Below, in pieces: positions 1 through 8,421 of a stretch of 29,859 nucleotides of DNA. Source of the stretch: Porphyromonadaceae bacterium (GTDB lineage Bacteria; Bacteroidota; Bacteroidia; Bacteroidales; Dysgonomonadaceae); the NCBI GenBank assembly GCA_022840285.1, contig JALHIE010000023.1, positions 1 through 29,859 of the forward strand, written 5' to 3'. The stretch's first letter is position 1, and every line of letters begins with the position of its first letter. A model generated the notes under the pieces. That model was not told where the DNA came from, made no database searches, and was given only the letters and a program-made list of their open reading frames with translations. The translations under genes and the position numbers were made by a program.

Positions 1-180
1 ATTGTAAACATACTTTCAATTAATAAAAACAATCACATTTGTCCGGTTAAACTTCATTTTTCAGCAATTTGAAAAAACGGGGTTTTCAGAGCAGACTCAA
101 AATTGAAATAACTAAAAATATTTTTCTCATAATCTAATCACTTAAAAACTTTTAGAAAGAAGTACAAGGGTAAATTTAAG

Positions 181-211
181 TTTGCCCGTCGTACTAATAA
201 TTGTAGCTTTG
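181..211 (+). promoter_or_regulatory. Orphan Bacteroidota-type promoter
   Basis: TTTG at 181-184 is followed after exactly 19 bases by TAGCTTTG at 204-211. This matches the Bacteroidota primary sigma factor consensus (TTTG, about 19 bases, TAnnTTTG) at every defined position. It points rightward, but no intact rightward gene follows. What follows is a short open remnant ending at 326 and then the convergent end of the GH92 gene. The likely reading is that this promoter lost its gene. Confidence 0.5.
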
Positions 212-239
212 TATTTACCACTTCACGAACAAGAAAGTA

Positions 240-326
240 TATAAAGAGAAAGCGTTCGAGTTGGGCGCCGGCGACATACGGCTGCTTCCTTACTGGCTCG
301 GACGTTACCTGGAAATGATCGATTAG
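240..326 (+). pseudogene. Possible C-terminal remnant of a lost gene
   Basis: The frame open from 207 to the stop at 324-326 has no plausible start codon. Its last part reads like real protein, ending in FELGAGDIRLLPYWLGRY and then LEMID. It lies just downstream of a perfect promoter, and its stop overlaps the stop of the convergent GH92 gene by two bases. I do not recognise the family; the aromatic-rich tail would suit an exported Bacteroidota protein, but that is a guess. Bases 1-180 hold no gene that I can see. Confidence 0.3.
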
Positions 327-2653
327 CGTCCCCATCCTTTGTTGGGTTGGGGCCCCATCTCGAATTCCAAGGTCCCGCCATTCACGATCTCGTCGTGGGA
401 AATCCACGTTCTATTAAAGGGGTGACCGTTAAGGCGGGCATCCTGTATATATACGTTGTCGGGCGCGCTGTTTTTCGCGACGACCGTGAACAATTCTCCT
501 TTTTCTGTTTTGAGGGTTAGCTTCTCAAACAGCGGACTGCCAATCATGTAGATCGGGCTCCCGGGCGTGACCGGATAAATTCCCATGGCACTCAGCACGT
601 ACCACGACGACAACGAACCCATATCCTCGTTCCCACACAGCCCTCCCGGCCCGGATTTATAGAGTTGCTCCATCACTTGCCGGACGCGGAACTGGGTTTT
701 CCACGGTTGACCCGCATAGTTATAAAGATAGGCCACGTGGTGCGATGGCTGATTTCCGTGAACATATTGCCCGATGGTGCCTACCACTCCTACGTACTTG
801 GGAGGGGTAATCAGCGGGCTCATCTCGAAAAAAGTATTCAATTTTTTGATAAAAGCCTCGTCGCCCCCAAAGAGGTTGATCAGCCCGTCAATATCGTGTT
901 GCACCGACCATACATACTGCCAGGCGTTAGACTCGGTATAGTGCCGGTTGGGACGCCGCCCCACCAGCAGCGGATCGAAATACTTGTAGTAGGAATGGCC
1001 GTTTTCATGTGCGATCTCCTGTTCGCGTCCATCCAGCGATTCAAGCCACGAGCCGTCCGCCATTCGGGGCCGCATGAATGAAGTCTGTTCGTCCCACACG
1101 TTTTTATAGTTTTCGGCGCGCGACATGAAGAGTGCATAATCTTCCTCTTTTCCCATCTCTTTCGCCATTTGCGCGATGCACCAGTCGTCATAGGCAAACT
1201 CCAGTGTCTTAGGCACCGATTCGGTTACGTGATTGGCAGGGATATATCCCAGCTCGTTGCCGTATTTCAAGCCCGAACGCGCGGCATCGACGGGTACCGG
1301 TGACTTGGGAAGCTCGAGCGCCTTCGCGCGCATCGCGTTGTAAATATACTCCGTGTCGTAATCGCGGAATCCTTTTAAATAGGCATCCACCACAATCGGC
1401 ACCAGATGATCGCCCACCATCCCCTCGCCAATCACATTCTGGAAATGCTGCCCCGGCAACCACCCGTACTGCTGGGTCTTTGCCACGATAGACTTTATAA
1501 AATCATTGACATGCTCGTGGGCAATCAGCGTGAGAAGCGGATGCTGCGTGCGGTAGGTATCCCAGCAAGAAAATGAGCCATAAAAATTGTAACCTTTCGC
1601 GGTGTAGATCTTTCCATCGGTGCCAAAATAGTTGCCGTCCACGTCTTGTGAAATGTATTGTGCTAGCAATGAACGGTACACGGCTGTATAAAAAATCTCT
1701 TTTAGCGATTCAGACGCCCCCTCTATCGTGATGCGGGATAACTCCTTCTCCCATGTTTCGCCGGCATCTGCTTTCACCCGGTCGAAATCCCAATGCGTAA
1801 GTTCTTTTTCCATGTTTTTTCGCGCTCCTTCAATGCTGGTGAATGAAATGGCTACCTTAACCAGCACCTGTTCGTTCTCAGCGGTATTGTAGGTGACAAA
1901 TGCTCCGATGTTTTTTCCTTGTTCCGCATTTTTATACGCGAAGACGGCAGCGCCTGACTCCGGTGTTGCATAGTCCGCATCAAATGTACCGTAGTAAAGG
2001 AATGGTTTGCTAAATTCCGCCACGAAGTAGATTTTACCCGGTCCGTCTGTCTTTTCCCCTTCAATACGGCGGTCGTTCACGATCTGGAGATGAGCCCCGT
2101 CGTTTTCATGCTTCTGCCCGATTTGATGCCCTAAATCCAGGATGATTTTTGAATCGTTGCTTTCGGGAAAAGTGTACCGATGCAACGCAACCCGGGGTGT
2201 AGTGGTAAGTTCTGCTTCAATGCCATAATCTTCCAAAAAGACGGAGTAATAACCCGGCGAGGCTGATTCTCGGGAATGGCTAAACCGCGAGCGGTAACCG
2301 GCATCGGGATTCTCCGCGGTGCCCGGCACAACATACAGCTTGTTCCCGGTGACGGGCATCAGCAGGATATCGCCCCCGTCGACCATCCCAACCCCACTCC
2401 AGTGGGTATGGCTAAATCCGATGATGGAGTTAGCCTGCCAAATGTATCCAGCGCTATGTGTCCACCCCTCAGTGCCCGTGTCGGGGCTCACATGAATCAT
2501 GGCATACGGCAGGGACGCTCCCGGAAACGTGTGTCCGTAAAAGTCGGTCCCAAGGAACGGATTCACGTGATCGACTATTTTTTGGGTTTGTGCTGTTGAA
2601 ACAGCTATTGCCGTCAGCGGGATCAATAGGGTAATAAGAACTTTATATTTCAT
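323..2653 (-). CDS. GH92 family alpha-mannosidase, exported
   Basis: A 776-residue protein of normal length for glycoside hydrolase family 92, the calcium-dependent exo-alpha-mannosidases that often cut alpha-1,2-mannose. The N-terminus is a signal peptide (hydrophobic residues about 5-20, cleavage near AVSTAQ) with no lipobox cysteine, so a periplasmic or secreted enzyme is expected. Family hallmarks are VNPFLGTD near residue 30, GFSHTHWSGVGM near 80 and the C-terminal GNEDMGSLSSWYV near 674-686, which carries the conserved acidic pair of the active site. The C-terminal motif PVTPGSPIYMIGSPLF is also typical. It is transcribed alone and leftward, with a good promoter at 2697-2726. Substrate linkage cannot be read from the sequence. 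A second, more divergent GH92 lies at 10817-13042. Confidence 0.93.
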   Translation of the reverse strand: MKYKVLITLLIPLTAIAVSTAQTQKIVDHVNPFLGTDFYGHTFPGASLPYAMIHVSPDTGTEGWTHSAGYIWQANSIIGFSHTHWSGVGMVDGGDILLMPVTGNKLYVVPGTAENPDAGYRSRFSHSRESASPGYYSVFLEDYGIEAELTTTPRVALHRYTFPESNDSKIILDLGHQIGQKHENDGAHLQIVNDRRIEGEKTDGPGKIYFVAEFSKPFLYYGTFDADYATPESGAAVFAYKNAEQGKNIGAFVTYNTAENEQVLVKVAISFTSIEGARKNMEKELTHWDFDRVKADAGETWEKELSRITIEGASESLKEIFYTAVYRSLLAQYISQDVDGNYFGTDGKIYTAKGYNFYGSFSCWDTYRTQHPLLTLIAHEHVNDFIKSIVAKTQQYGWLPGQHFQNVIGEGMVGDHLVPIVVDAYLKGFRDYDTEYIYNAMRAKALELPKSPVPVDAARSGLKYGNELGYIPANHVTESVPKTLEFAYDDWCIAQMAKEMGKEEDYALFMSRAENYKNVWDEQTSFMRPRMADGSWLESLDGREQEIAHENGHSYYKYFDPLLVGRRPNRHYTESNAWQYVWSVQHDIDGLINLFGGDEAFIKKLNTFFEMSPLITPPKYVGVVGTIGQYVHGNQPSHHVAYLYNYAGQPWKTQFRVRQVMEQLYKSGPGGLCGNEDMGSLSSWYVLSAMGIYPVTPGSPIYMIGSPLFEKLTLKTEKGELFTVVAKNSAPDNVYIQDARLNGHPFNRTWISHDEIVNGGTLEFEMGPQPNKGWGR

Positions 2654-2696
2654 TGCATTCGGGATTATCAGGTTTAAACTTTAAGAAATTTAACTT

Positions 2697-2726
2697 CAAA
2701 GTTATAAACAAAATAGAGAAAACAAA
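2697..2726 (-). promoter_or_regulatory. Promoter of the first GH92 gene
   Basis: On the minus strand, TTTG (2726-2723) and TAACTTTG (2704-2697) are separated by 18 bases, close to the Bacteroidota consensus spacing of 19. The box lies about 45 bases upstream of the GH92 start codon at 2653. Confidence 0.5.
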
Positions 2727-2876
2727 CATAAGGTTAATATTCCATATACATTGAATAAAAAAATAGAAGTATATTACCCACTTAATCTGTTTTTTTGCTT
2801 TAGTGAGTAGTACACCTTTACCCTATTTGCGATATCTCTAAAACGGGGGAAGTTTTCTATATAAAAAGGGAGTAAA

Positions 2877-3249
2877 ATGAAAAATAAAAAGCCGATGATT
2901 GGGGTGTTGATGACTTTTGTCTCCACTTTTTTTCTTGCGGCACACGTGAATATTCCGTCCGCTTTTCCGGATCGCGTGGTAGTAAACTTGACGGAAGATC
3001 CCTCCACTTCGATGGCGGTCACCTGGCGAACCGATGCAGCGGTAACAGTTCGTTTATATTTACCGGACTAACCCCTGGTGAGAAATACATCTATCGGGTA
3101 GGTGCCGGGAAGCATTGGAGCGAGTGGTTTGATTTCAGGATGCCTTCAAACAGTTATACCAGGTGATATCCATCGATGATAACACGTTGTTGTATGAGTC
3201 TTATACGGTTGATGGCAGGTTGTTCGACCGGTTTGAATTGGAGAAATAA
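2877..3249 (+). pseudogene. Remnant of a purple acid phosphatase / metallophosphoesterase
   Basis: Three collinear pieces of one protein lie in three frames. Piece 1 (2877-about 3055) has a signal peptide and PDRVVVNLTEDPSTSMAVTW, the start of the N-terminal fibronectin-like domain of purple acid phosphatases. Piece 2 (about 3056-3150) reads FTGLTPGEKYIYRVG and then AGKHWSEWFDFR, the end of that domain. Piece 3 (3151-3249) reads LYQVISIDDNTLLYESYT through to FELEK and a stop, the usual C-terminus. The whole metal-binding phosphoesterase domain between pieces 2 and 3, roughly 250-300 residues in intact relatives, is gone. The gene cannot make an active enzyme. The family assignment rests on recognised motifs. 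Confidence 0.75.
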
Positions 3250-3353
3250 AGTAGCCGGTTATTCCGCTCCATCGGGCAAAATTATGCGGGTGCTTTTGGG
3301 CTATTTTTAGCAGATAATTCCTGTGATAGAGGTGAAACTGATTAAATAGAGAT

Positions 3354-3986
3354 ATGGAAAACATACTGGACGAGTTGATTGCACGCCATGAAAGAATCGA
3401 GTACTTGAGAGAATCCATACGGAGCGCCGCCGAGATGTTGATTGACGCATACAAGAACAGCCGAAAGGTGCTGGTTTGTGGAAATGGAGGCAGCAGTGCC
3501 GACGCGGGGCATATTGTCGGGGAGCTCATGAAAAGCTTTGAAGTGCCTCGGCCGCTTGATCCCACGACTCAAAGAAAATTGAAAATGGATTTTGGTGCAC
3601 GGGGGGAATTGCTTGTGGAAAACTTACAACAGGGGCTGCCCGCCATCTCTTTGTCGGAACACACCGCATTGATAACAGCCATCTCCAACGATTTGGGAGA
3701 AGAATTCATTTTTGCCCAACAGGTGGTTGGCTACGGAAATCCGGGTGATGTGCTGATGGCTTTAAGTACCTCAGGGAATGCTCGTAATGTGGTGAATGCT
3801 TTGATGGCCGCAAAAGCAAAAGGGATGAAAACCCTGGGTATGACCGGTGAGACGGGTGGAGGGATGAAACCCTTATGTGATGTGCTTATAAATGTGCCGG
3901 AAACACGAACTGCTCGGGTGCAAGAGCTTCACCTTCCGGTTTATCACGCCTTATGTATGATGGTTGAGAAAAAACTATTTCGATAA
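3354..3986 (+). CDS. GmhA-like SIS-domain sugar-phosphate isomerase
   Basis: A 210-residue single-SIS-domain protein resembling phosphoheptose isomerase GmhA, which converts sedoheptulose 7-phosphate to D-glycero-D-manno-heptose 7-phosphate in the cytosol. CGNGGSSADAGH (42-53) and STSGNARNV (138-146) are the phosphate-binding loops. Glu57 and His193, in the motifs HIVGEL and VQELHL, align with the catalytic Glu65 and His180 of E. coli GmhA, so it looks active. Compared with E. coli GmhA it has an insertion of about 20 residues around 66-92. It is the first gene of a rightward run and is followed by a HldE-like kinase fused to a phosphatase, which supports a heptose-type substrate. Another phosphosugar or a DiaA-like role is possible but less likely given the catalytic residues. 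Confidence 0.8.
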   Translation: MENILDELIARHERIEYLRESIRSAAEMLIDAYKNSRKVLVCGNGGSSADAGHIVGELMKSFEVPRPLDPTTQRKLKMDFGARGELLVENLQQGLPAISLSEHTALITAISNDLGEEFIFAQQVVGYGNPGDVLMALSTSGNARNVVNALMAAKAKGMKTLGMTGETGGGMKPLCDVLINVPETRTARVQELHLPVYHALCMMVEKKLFR

Positions 3987-3992
3987 GCTGAC

Positions 3993-4060
3993 TTAAGTTT
4001 CGCATGTTGCACATACAGCTTTAGCTGTACTTGTTACATTATGATGAACTTGCGAAAATT
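3993..4060. repeat. Nested inverted-repeat element between isomerase and kinase genes
   Basis: Arms AAGTTTCGCA (3995-4004) and TGCGAAAATT (4051-4060) are inverted repeats matching at 9 of 10 positions. Inside them lies a perfect 7-bp hairpin, TACAGCT-TT-AGCTGTA, at 4014-4029. The 11-mer TTAAGTTTCGC (3993-4003) and the inner TTTAGCTGTA recur together at 14275-14305. It may be a small dispersed palindromic element or a transcript-level structure in the 100-base gap of this operon. Confidence 0.45.
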
Positions 4061-4086
4061 GAATTAAATTAATCAAATGAAACGAG

Positions 4087-6006
4087 ATGAAGAAAGAGCT
4101 TTTACAAAAAGTTATGGGTGATATACGATCCGTGAAGATTGGTATAGTAGGTGATTTTTGCCTGGATGCCTATTGGTTTATTGACGAGTCGTTGAGTGAG
4201 ATTTCTATTGAAACCGGGCAAGCTACCATCCCTGTCAAAGAGCAGCGTTATTCTTTGGGTGGCGCCGGAAACGTGGCAATCAACATTGCTGCCATGGGAG
4301 TAAAAGATGTGCGCGCATTTGGAGTGATCGGCCCCGATCCATTTGGACGTGAAATGATTGAAATAATGCATGGAAACCAGATTGATACGCGAAACCTGAT
4401 TGTCCAAGAGGAGCATTGGCTCACTCACGTGTTCACCAAGCCACATATCGAGGAGGTAGAGCAGCGCCGGATTGATTTTGGCAACTTCAACGCGCTGTCG
4501 AACGAGACAGCTGATAAACTCCTCGAATTGTTAAAAACAGTTCTGCCGTCATTGGATCTGGTCATCATCAACCAGCAAGTACTCTCAGGGATACACACAA
4601 GGTACTTTAGGGAACAGCTGTTACAGGTTATTCAACAGTTTCCGGATCAAAAATTTGTTGTTGATAGCCGCAAATACAATGGGGTGTACGACGGCGCTAT
4701 CCGAAAAATGAACGATAGAGAGGCACTTGAGCTGACGGGCATAGTAAAAGATCCCGGAGAGGCGATATCTTATTCCGAAGTGGCCAAGACGGCCATGCTC
4801 TTGCATGAGAAATTTGGCAAGCCCTTGTTTATCACGCGGGGCGAACGGGGATCGTTGGTTGTTGATGAGAGCGGCATAGCCAATATTGAAGGGTTGATGA
4901 TCCTCTCCGAGGTGGATACGGTGGGCGCGGGTGACAGTTACCTGGCAGGCGCGGCTTCTGCCCTTGCCGCGGGGTATGATATGAAGACGGCAGGTGCGAT
5001 TGGCTCCTATGTCGCGGGTGTCACGGTTCAGAAGCTGTTTCAGACCGGGACCGCCTCTCCCGAAGAGATACTGCAAATCGGAACCGATCCTGATCTGATA
5101 TACAACCCGGAACTGGCAGAAGATATTCGTTGTGCGCGTTACTGGGGAGATTCCGAGATCGAGGTTATTAACGAGTGGGAGGAGAAGCTTCAGGTCACCC
5201 ACGCCATTTTTGACCATGACGGCACCCTCTCCACCCTGCGTGAAGGCTGGGAGGAGATCATGGCCCCGATGATGATAAAAGCTATCTTGGGAGAACGATT
5301 TTTTGATGCGGATGAAGCGCTGTATCACAAGGCGCGTGGTCGTGTGTTAGATTTCATCGATAAGACAACCGGCATCCAAACATTGATTCAGATGCAAGGG
5401 CTGGTCAAGCTCGTGAAGGAGTTTGGCCTGGTGCCAGAAGAGAAGATATTAGATGAATTTGGTTACAAAGAGATTTACAACAACGAGCTGCTGGCTATGG
5501 TGAGAGAGCGAGAAGCCAAGGTGTCGCGAGGTGAACTCGCGATTGAAGACTTTACCATAAAAAACAGTGTTTTACTTCTCGAAGCCCTCCATAATGCCGG
5601 GGTTACTCTTTACCTGGCCAGTGGAACCGACCACGAGGATGTAATCAACGAAGCCAAAATATTGGGGTATGATCATCTTTTTGAAGGCAGGATATTTGGC
5701 GCGATGGGCGATGTCACCAAGGAGGCTAAACGAATTGTTCTTGACAGAATTCTCGACGAAATAGATCACGCCAAGACAGGCGGGCTGGTGCTTTTTGGCG
5801 ACGGGCCCGTGGAGATTCGCGAAGCACGGAAACGGGGAGGGGCGACTGTAGGCATTGCCAGCAATGAGGTGAAGCGACACGGCTTGAATCGAAAGAAGCG
5901 TGCGCGTCTTATCAAAGCCGGCGCGGACATCGTCATTCCTGATTTTTCTCAGTTACCCGTGCTGCTTCGATTGCTCGGTGTAACAGAATACCCTATAAAC
6001 TGTTAG
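4087..6006 (+). CDS. HldE/RfaE-like PfkB sugar kinase fused to HAD phosphatase
   Basis: A 639-residue two-domain protein. Residues 1 to about 345 form a PfkB-family kinase of the HldE (RfaE) type: the N-terminal IGIVGDFCLDAYW and GGAGNVAINIAAMG resemble the heptose 7-phosphate kinase domain, and DTVGAGDSYLAG at 277-288 carries the catalytic Asp283. Residues about 370-630 form a HAD-type hydrolase: motif I FDHDGT has the nucleophile Asp376 and Asp378, a cap follows, LASGT is near 516 and the late motif is FGDG with Asp572. In heptose synthesis HldE adds the 1-phosphate and GmhB, also a HAD enzyme, removes the 7-phosphate; this fusion could do both. It lacks HldE's C-terminal nucleotidyltransferase domain. 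Substrates are inferred from family and from the GmhA-like neighbour. The next gene starts 3 bases downstream. Confidence 0.8.
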   Translation: MKKELLQKVMGDIRSVKIGIVGDFCLDAYWFIDESLSEISIETGQATIPVKEQRYSLGGAGNVAINIAAMGVKDVRAFGVIGPDPFGREMIEIMHGNQIDTRNLIVQEEHWLTHVFTKPHIEEVEQRRIDFGNFNALSNETADKLLELLKTVLPSLDLVIINQQVLSGIHTRYFREQLLQVIQQFPDQKFVVDSRKYNGVYDGAIRKMNDREALELTGIVKDPGEAISYSEVAKTAMLLHEKFGKPLFITRGERGSLVVDESGIANIEGLMILSEVDTVGAGDSYLAGAASALAAGYDMKTAGAIGSYVAGVTVQKLFQTGTASPEEILQIGTDPDLIYNPELAEDIRCARYWGDSEIEVINEWEEKLQVTHAIFDHDGTLSTLREGWEEIMAPMMIKAILGERFFDADEALYHKARGRVLDFIDKTTGIQTLIQMQGLVKLVKEFGLVPEEKILDEFGYKEIYNNELLAMVREREAKVSRGELAIEDFTIKNSVLLLEALHNAGVTLYLASGTDHEDVINEAKILGYDHLFEGRIFGAMGDVTKEAKRIVLDRILDEIDHAKTGGLVLFGDGPVEIREARKRGGATVGIASNEVKRHGLNRKKRARLIKAGADIVIPDFSQLPVLLRLLGVTEYPINC

Positions 6007-6009
6007 AGT

Positions 6010-7119
6010 ATGCCTTATCCTAAATTCGACAGGAATAAACTGGAAATAAAGCGGTTGTCTGATAGGGAGAACAAGGTTTATATAGAGCGGGATCATGTCC
6101 CCGTGGACCGATTGCCACGGGCGTTAACCCAGTCGGGGCTTAAACTGATTGATAAGACCGTTTCTCGAATTCGCAAAGCACGCGAAAAGAACCGTCCCGT
6201 GATGCTCGCTTTTGGAGCCCACACCATAAAAAACGGCTTGGGCCCCACGCTGATTGCTTTAATTACTGAAGGGTGGGTGACCCACTTGGCCACCAACGGG
6301 GCCGGGATTATTCACGACTGGGAGTTCGCGTACCAAGGAGCATCGAGTGAAGACGTTCGAGAAAACGTAAACCGGGGACAATTTGGCATCTGGGATGATA
6401 CGGGTTTTTATATCAACCTGGCACTCGTGGTAGGAGCTTATGAAGGATTGGGGTATGGCGAATCGGTCGGAAAGATGGTCCATCTGGAAGGACTTGATAT
6501 ACCAGAATTGTCCATGCTGTACGATTTTGCCCGGGAAAACATGACAAACGATCCGGGAAGAGCGGCAGCTGCTATTGACTTGGCCGGAGTAATCAATCAC
6601 TTTACCCTCTCACCCGGGTTTATGGAGATTCCGCATCCCTACAAGGACTATTCGGTGCAGGGGAGTGCTTACAAGATCTCGATCCCGTTTACCGGCCACC
6701 CCATGTTTGGGCACGATATCATTTACACCCACCCTATGAATCACGGTGCCTCCATCGGGCGAACCGCGGAGAATGATTTTCTCAGTTACGCGCACAGCGT
6801 GAGCAACCTCGAGAACGGCGTGTACATGTCGGTTGGATCGGCCGTGATGTCGCCCATGATTTTCGAAAAATCGCTTTCGATGGCTCAAAATATGGAGATT
6901 CAACGCGGCAGTCATATCAACAATCACTATATCCTGGTGGTGGATCTGGCAGAGGCTGAATGGGATTGGAACAAGAACGGTGAGCCGCCTGTAAACAACC
7001 CGGCCTATTACCTGCGTTATTGCAAGACTTTCCATCGAATGGGGGGCGAGATGCACTACCTCACTGCCGATAACCGCGATTTCTTGTTGGCACTGCACCG
7101 CGGATTGAAGGGGAGTTGA
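6010..7119 (+). CDS. Conserved protein of unknown function, possible Rossmann-type enzyme
   Basis: A 369-residue soluble protein without signal peptide or membrane segments. I do not recognise an assigned function. Conserved-looking blocks are FGAHTIKNGLGP (68-79), ATNGAGIIHDWE (94-105), GASSEDV (110-116), and a late HDIIYTHPMNHGASIGRTAE followed by VGSAVMSP. The glycine-rich strand-loop pattern faintly recalls deoxyhypusine-synthase-like NAD-binding folds, but that is a weak impression. Several His, Asp and Glu residues in these blocks suggest an enzyme rather than a structural protein. It starts 3 bases after the kinase-phosphatase gene and ends 26 bases before the epimerase gene, so it is very probably co-transcribed and part of the same sugar pathway. 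Confidence 0.75.
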   Translation: MPYPKFDRNKLEIKRLSDRENKVYIERDHVPVDRLPRALTQSGLKLIDKTVSRIRKAREKNRPVMLAFGAHTIKNGLGPTLIALITEGWVTHLATNGAGIIHDWEFAYQGASSEDVRENVNRGQFGIWDDTGFYINLALVVGAYEGLGYGESVGKMVHLEGLDIPELSMLYDFARENMTNDPGRAAAAIDLAGVINHFTLSPGFMEIPHPYKDYSVQGSAYKISIPFTGHPMFGHDIIYTHPMNHGASIGRTAENDFLSYAHSVSNLENGVYMSVGSAVMSPMIFEKSLSMAQNMEIQRGSHINNHYILVVDLAEAEWDWNKNGEPPVNNPAYYLRYCKTFHRMGGEMHYLTADNRDFLLALHRGLKGS

Positions 7120-7145
7120 AATTTTTAACATAAAAAACTGCTACT

Positions 7146-8411
7146 ATGTATAATGATCTTACCCCATTTAAACTGGAAGCCAAAAATCATCTCGTGAACG
7201 AACTGTTGCCCTTTTGGACTTCCCGGATGATTGATACCGCGAATGGAGGATATCTCACCCATTTCGATGAACAGGGAAACGATTCGGGTGAAGATGAAAA
7301 ATCACTGATCGCACAGACACGCTGCCTCTTCACCCTCTCGTCGGCACATCGGGCCGGTTATGGAAATGGCCAGCTGGCCGATATGGCAAGGCATGGAGTG
7401 GATTTCCTGATAGAGAAGATGTGGGACGATCGGTTTGGTGGTTTTTATTGGATGGTCGACAGGAAAGGGAATCTGAAAATTGATAAAAAGATAATCTATG
7501 GACAGAGCTTCGCCATCTATTCTCTGAGTGAATATACGCTTGCAACCGGAGATTGCAGAGGTATTGAGTACGCTGAAAAGATATTTGACCTGCTCCAGAA
7601 ATATTGTGTGGATTCGATGTATGGCGGGTATTGGGAGATGTTTCACCGCAACTGGGCATTATGCGGGCCCGGGAGCGAAGGGGGGGATCGCAAAACATTG
7701 GATGTCCATATGCACCTGATGGAAGCTTTTACCGTGTTGTATGAGTGTACCGGCTACGATGTCCACCGACGGAAACTGATTGAAATTATTGATATCTTGT
7801 TGAATCGGATAATTCACCCCCGCTACAAAACGGGTATTCCACAGTTTTACAAAGACTGGTCGGTTGCGCCTCAAATTAAATTCGACATCATCTGGGGGTG
7901 GGACCGGTTCTCGGAAGAGGGACAAAAAGGGAACGCCACCGATAACACCTGCTACGGACATAACGCCGAGTTTGCCTGGTTACTGAAACACGCGCTGGAG
8001 GTGTTGAAGATGGATACGGCAGACTATCTGGCTCTGTTCCGCATCATCTATGATCATACCATCGACAACGGAATTGATTTTGAGTTTGGTGGCGTGTTCG
8101 TGGAGGGACCGCACTCGGGGGGTGTCTATGACCGTGAGAAGGAATTCTGGCAACAGGCCGAAGTATTGATAGGATTGCTCGACGCCGTCATTATGCTGGA
8201 TGACGAAAAATATTGGGAGGCATACAAGAACGTTCACCGGTTCGTGTTCGATAAAGTGGTCAATAAAGAAGTGGGAGAGTGGTACCCGCTGCTCTCTCGC
8301 CGTGGCGTGCCTATTTGGACACATATGGGACACTCCTGGAAAATCAACTACCATACGGTAAGGTCGATGATCCAGAGTATTCAACGCTTGGAACGCCTGG
8401 AAAAACAGTAA
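7146..8411 (+). CDS. AGE family sugar 2-epimerase
   Basis: A 421-residue protein of the N-acylglucosamine 2-epimerase / cellobiose 2-epimerase family, an (alpha/alpha)6 barrel that interconverts free sugars epimeric at C2, such as glucose/mannose, GlcNAc/ManNAc or cellobiose/glucosylmannose. Visible hallmarks are GGYLTHFD near the N-terminus, CYGHNAEFAWLL with His272, and the C-terminal HSWKINYH with His396 and His403; the histidines correspond to the family's general acid/base residues. There is no signal peptide, so it acts in the cytosol. It lies 26 bases after the unknown gene and 10 bases before the symporter gene, which suggests that it acts on the sugar the symporter imports. Given the GH92 mannosidases nearby, a mannose or manno-configured substrate is plausible but unproven. 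Confidence 0.88.
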   Translation: MYNDLTPFKLEAKNHLVNELLPFWTSRMIDTANGGYLTHFDEQGNDSGEDEKSLIAQTRCLFTLSSAHRAGYGNGQLADMARHGVDFLIEKMWDDRFGGFYWMVDRKGNLKIDKKIIYGQSFAIYSLSEYTLATGDCRGIEYAEKIFDLLQKYCVDSMYGGYWEMFHRNWALCGPGSEGGDRKTLDVHMHLMEAFTVLYECTGYDVHRRKLIEIIDILLNRIIHPRYKTGIPQFYKDWSVAPQIKFDIIWGWDRFSEEGQKGNATDNTCYGHNAEFAWLLKHALEVLKMDTADYLALFRIIYDHTIDNGIDFEFGGVFVEGPHSGGVYDREKEFWQQAEVLIGLLDAVIMLDDEKYWEAYKNVHRFVFDKVVNKEVGEWYPLLSRRGVPIWTHMGHSWKINYHTVRSMIQSIQRLERLEKQ

Positions 8412-8421
8412 TTCCGCGGCT

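Noticed and set aside
665..1081. 138-codon open frame on the plus strand
   Set aside because: It lies entirely inside the GH92 gene on the other strand and has no recognisable protein pattern; long antisense frames are common in GC-richer genes here.
4621..5328. 235-codon open frame on the minus strand
   Set aside because: It is antisense to the kinase-phosphatase fusion, which has clear catalytic motifs through the same region.
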